Below, piece by piece: positions 62,110-64,000 of a stretch of 64,000 bases of DNA. The DNA is from Isoptericola dokdonensis DS-3 (GTDB taxonomy: Bacteria; Actinomycetota; Actinomycetes; Actinomycetales; Cellulomonadaceae): NCBI RefSeq assembly GCF_001636295.1, contig NZ_CP014209.1, positions 1,798,001 through 1,862,000 of the forward strand, written 5' to 3'. The notes beneath the pieces were generated by a model, which saw only the letters and a program-made list of their open reading frames with translations, made no database searches and was not told the DNA's origin. Position 1 is the first letter of the stretch; each line of letters begins with the position of its first letter. A program made the translations under genes and the position numbers.

Positions 62110-62937
62110 TCAGCCGAGCTCGGCGGCGAGCTCCTTCGAGCGGGCCTGGGCGGCCTCGAGGGCGGCCAGGAACGCGGCGCGCACGCCGCCCTCGTCGAGC
62201 TTCTGCAGGGCGCGGATCGTGGTGCCGCCGGGCGAGGAGACCTTCTCCCGCAGCACGACGGGGTGCTCGCCGGTCTCGGCGAGGAGCTTCCCGGAGCCGA
62301 GGACGGTCTGCACGGCGAGGCGGCGCGCGACGTCGCGGGTGAGGCCGAGCAGGACGCCCGCCTCGGCCATGGCGTCGACGACGTAGAACACGTACGCGGG
62401 GCCGGACCCGGCCAGCGCCCCGAACGCGTCGATGTCCTTCTCCGTGATGCGGACGGTCTCGCCGGTGCCGGCGAGGAGCGCCTCGACGAGCGCGACGTCG
62501 TCGTCGGACGCGGTGGGCCCGGCGACGACGGCGGTGATGCCTGCCCCCACCTGGGCGGGTGTGTTGGGCATGGTCCGCACGACGGGCTGCCCGTCGGGCA
62601 GGTGCGCGGCGTACAGGGACAGCGGCAGCCCGGCGGCGACGCTCACGACCACGGCACCCGGCTCCAGGGCCGGGCCGACGAGGTCGAGGAGCGCGACGAC
62701 GTCCTTCGGCTTGACGCCCACGACGACGATGCGCGCGCCGGCGACGGCGGCGGCGTTGTCGGTGGTGGTGCCGACGCCGTACCGGTCGGCCAGCGCCTCG
62801 CCGCGCTCGGCGCGACGGACGGTCGCGACGACGTCGGACGGCGCCAGCCCGGAGGCCAGCGCCCCGGCCAGCACGGCCTCCGCCATGTTCCCCGTCCCGA
62901 GGAAGGCGACCTTCGTCCCGGCGATCTGCGTGCTCAC
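62110..62937 (-). CDS. proC: Pyrroline-5-carboxylate reductase
   Basis: A 275-residue enzyme for the last step of proline synthesis, using NAD(P)H. The Rossmann motif is VAFLGTGNMAEAVLAGAL. The C-terminal signature is EKVSSPGGTTIRALQKLDEGG. The start is the GTG at 62937 with AGGAG upstream. It is convergent with, and 1 nt from, the kinase gene. Confidence 0.95.
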   Translation of the reverse strand: MSTQIAGTKVAFLGTGNMAEAVLAGALASGLAPSDVVATVRRAERGEALADRYGVGTTTDNAAAVAGARIVVVGVKPKDVVALLDLVGPALEPGAVVVSVAAGLPLSLYAAHLPDGQPVVRTMPNTPAQVGAGITAVVAGPTASDDDVALVEALLAGTGETVRITEKDIDAFGALAGSGPAYVFYVVDAMAEAGVLLGLTRDVARRLAVQTVLGSGKLLAETGEHPVVLREKVSSPGGTTIRALQKLDEGGVRAAFLAALEAAQARSKELAAELG

Positions 62938-62951
62938 GGTGTTCTCCTGGG

Positions 62952-63614
62952 TCACATCGGGAAGGACTGGTAGAAGTCCTCGACGAGCTCGGCGGGGCCG
63001 GTGGCCTGGAGGACGACGGTGCCGTTGCGCCACGTCACGACGGACGTGCCCGCCCCGCCGCCGGGCGTGACGGCGTAGGTGCCGACGGTCTCGCCGCCGA
63101 CGGTGACGTCGCCGCTGAGGGTCGGCTCTCCCGCCGCCTCCAGCAGGACGGCGTGGACCTCGCCCGCCGCGTCGGCGTCCGCCCACTGCCCGACGACCAG
63201 GTCCACCTGCTCGCCGCCCTCGCTGCCGTCGCCGTAGGTGACGGTCCAGGACTCGACGGCGCCGGAGTCGTCGACCCACGCGGTGTTCTCAGCGACGTCG
63301 AGGCGCACGAGCTGGAGGACGGAGTCCGGCATCGAGGACAGCAGCTCGGTGGGGCCCTCGGGCAGCTCCGCGGCCTCGGCGGTGGGGGTCGGCGGCGGGG
63401 CGGTCACGGTGACGTCGGGCACCGGTTCGCCCTGGCGGGCGAACCCGGGCCACACGAACGCGGTGACGAGCGCGATCGCGACGACCGCGACCAGCGCGCC
63501 GACGAGCAGCAGCCGACGTCGGCGGACGACCGCCGTGTGCGACGTTCTCTGGTGCACCTTGTCTCCCGGGGTCCGGAATCCCGGGGAGAGGTACCCCGGC
63601 TTCTGGTCGACCAT
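62952..63614 (-). CDS. Hypothetical single-pass membrane protein
   Basis: A 220-residue protein. A basic cytoplasmic lead of about 33 residues (ending RRRR) precedes one membrane helix (about 34-55), then an extracytoplasmic beta-rich domain after a Pro/Thr linker. The pattern resembles DUF4245-type anchored proteins, but no firm signature is seen. AGGAGG precedes the ATG. It lies 14 nt upstream of proC and is probably co-transcribed with it. Confidence 0.7.
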   Translation of the reverse strand: MVDQKPGYLSPGFRTPGDKVHQRTSHTAVVRRRRLLLVGALVAVVAIALVTAFVWPGFARQGEPVPDVTVTAPPPTPTAEAAELPEGPTELLSSMPDSVLQLVRLDVAENTAWVDDSGAVESWTVTYGDGSEGGEQVDLVVGQWADADAAGEVHAVLLEAAGEPTLSGDVTVGGETVGTYAVTPGGGAGTSVVTWRNGTVVLQATGPAELVEDFYQSFPM

Positions 63615-63758
63615 GGACGTCCTCCTGCTCTGCGACCGCAGGGCGCTCCGACGACCGCGACGCGGTGCAGCCTACGGCCTGACGCCCTCCGTGCGCCGTC
63701 GCGTCCACGGCCGGTCGCGGATCCGGCCGGTCGCCCCGCACCTGTCGGTGCCTCGCCC

Positions 63759-63764
63759 TAGCGT
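63759..63764 (+). promoter_or_regulatory. -10 element TAGCGT, leaderless radA
   Basis: TAGCGT ends 6 nt before the radA GTG at 63771. Confidence 0.5.
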
Positions 63765-63770
63765 GGGCCC

Positions 63771-64000
63771 GTGACCACGACGACCCGCGCCGCCCGCTCG
63801 AAGTCCACGAAGCCCGCCTACCGGTGCTCCGAGTGCGGCTGGACCACTGCGAAGTGGGTGGGCCGCTGCGGCGAGTGCCAGGCGTGGGGCAGCGTCACGG
63901 AGGAGGGTCCGGCGTCGGCCGGTCCGCGCACCACGGCGGTGGCCCCGGTGCGTTCGGCGGCGCGTCCCATCGGGGAGATCGACGTGGACTCGGCGCGGGC
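63771..64000 (+). CDS. radA: DNA repair protein RadA, N-terminal fragment
   Basis: The first 76 codons up to the right edge. The frame starts at GTG and contains the RadA zinc finger YRCSECGWTTAKWVGRCGEC, then GEC-QAWGSVTEE. The end, PIGEIDVD, leads toward the RecA-like ATPase domain beyond the window. RadA/Sms promotes branch migration in recombinational repair. Confidence 0.88.
   Translation, partial: MTTTTRAARSKSTKPAYRCSECGWTTAKWVGRCGECQAWGSVTEEGPASAGPRTTAVAPVRSAARPIGEIDVDSAR

Noticed and set aside
1..64000. tRNA, rRNA, transposase or prophage genes
   Set aside because: I looked for tRNA-like cloverleaf arms, rRNA cores, DDE transposase motifs and phage structural genes and saw none that I could support.

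Overview
The window reads as a chromosomal segment of a very GC-rich actinobacterium. Codon third positions are almost all G or C, menaquinone is the quinone, and there are a bS22-type miniature ribosomal protein, a System II cytochrome c maturation set and many apparently leaderless genes. The gene families and order fit the Cellulomonadaceae/Promicromonosporaceae side of the Micrococcales; this placement is inferred from the sequence alone. From 34 kb onward the order of men genes, ccs genes, glutaredoxin, SerB-like phosphatase, bS22 and proC resembles the Mycobacterium tuberculosis region around Rv0500-Rv0562, as I recall it.

Layout. 0-11 kb (minus): start of a zinc-ribbon gene, a TgpA-like transglutaminase-fold membrane protein, a DUF58 protein, a MoxR AAA+ ATPase and a 2,025-residue surface protein built of cadherin-like and fibronectin type III repeats. 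They form one tightly coupled operon. 11-15 kb: a small membrane protein, a ferredoxin-NADP reductase, an orphan prepilin peptidase and a polyprenyl diphosphate synthase. 15-32 kb (minus): the complete complex I operon nuoA-N, preceded by menJ. 33-36 kb: a repeat-filled intergenic region, then menG and menF. 36-49 kb: TetR regulator, Imm5-like protein, HtrA protease, sugar dehydrogenase lipoprotein, menD, menC, menB, two tandem DUF3048 lipoproteins, menE and menA. 49-56 kb: small membrane proteins and a cytochrome c biogenesis operon (histidine phosphatase, tlpA/resA, ccdA, resB, ccsB) divergent from yceI. 56-64 kb: rex with a glutaredoxin, a SerB-like phosphatase, bS22, acuC, trkH/trkA, a small P-loop kinase, proC, and the start of radA.

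How it works together. Chorismate goes through MenF, MenD, MenC, MenE and MenB to 1,4-dihydroxy-2-naphthoate. MenA attaches the chain made by the polyprenyl synthase, MenG methylates and MenJ saturates it. The resulting menaquinone accepts electrons from the complex I encoded between menJ and the polyprenyl synthase gene. An 18-bp Rex/CRP-type palindrome lies upstream of menJ-nuo and rex itself is in the window, so redox control of this block is plausible.

The most unusual signals are non-genic. A perfect 27-bp inverted repeat sits in frame inside an extra C-terminal tail of NuoE, and NuoG carries an apparent in-frame insertion with atypical codons. The 33.7-34.3 kb spacer holds an array of 62-bp tandem repeats between two inverted copies of a palindromic element. 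A 68-bp element is duplicated between trkH and trkA. Other points: a one-base frameshift near the end of the sugar dehydrogenase, a transglutaminase fold with Asp where the catalytic Cys should be, two iron-box-like sites, and a recurring TANNNT hexamer 6-7 nt before at least fourteen start codons.
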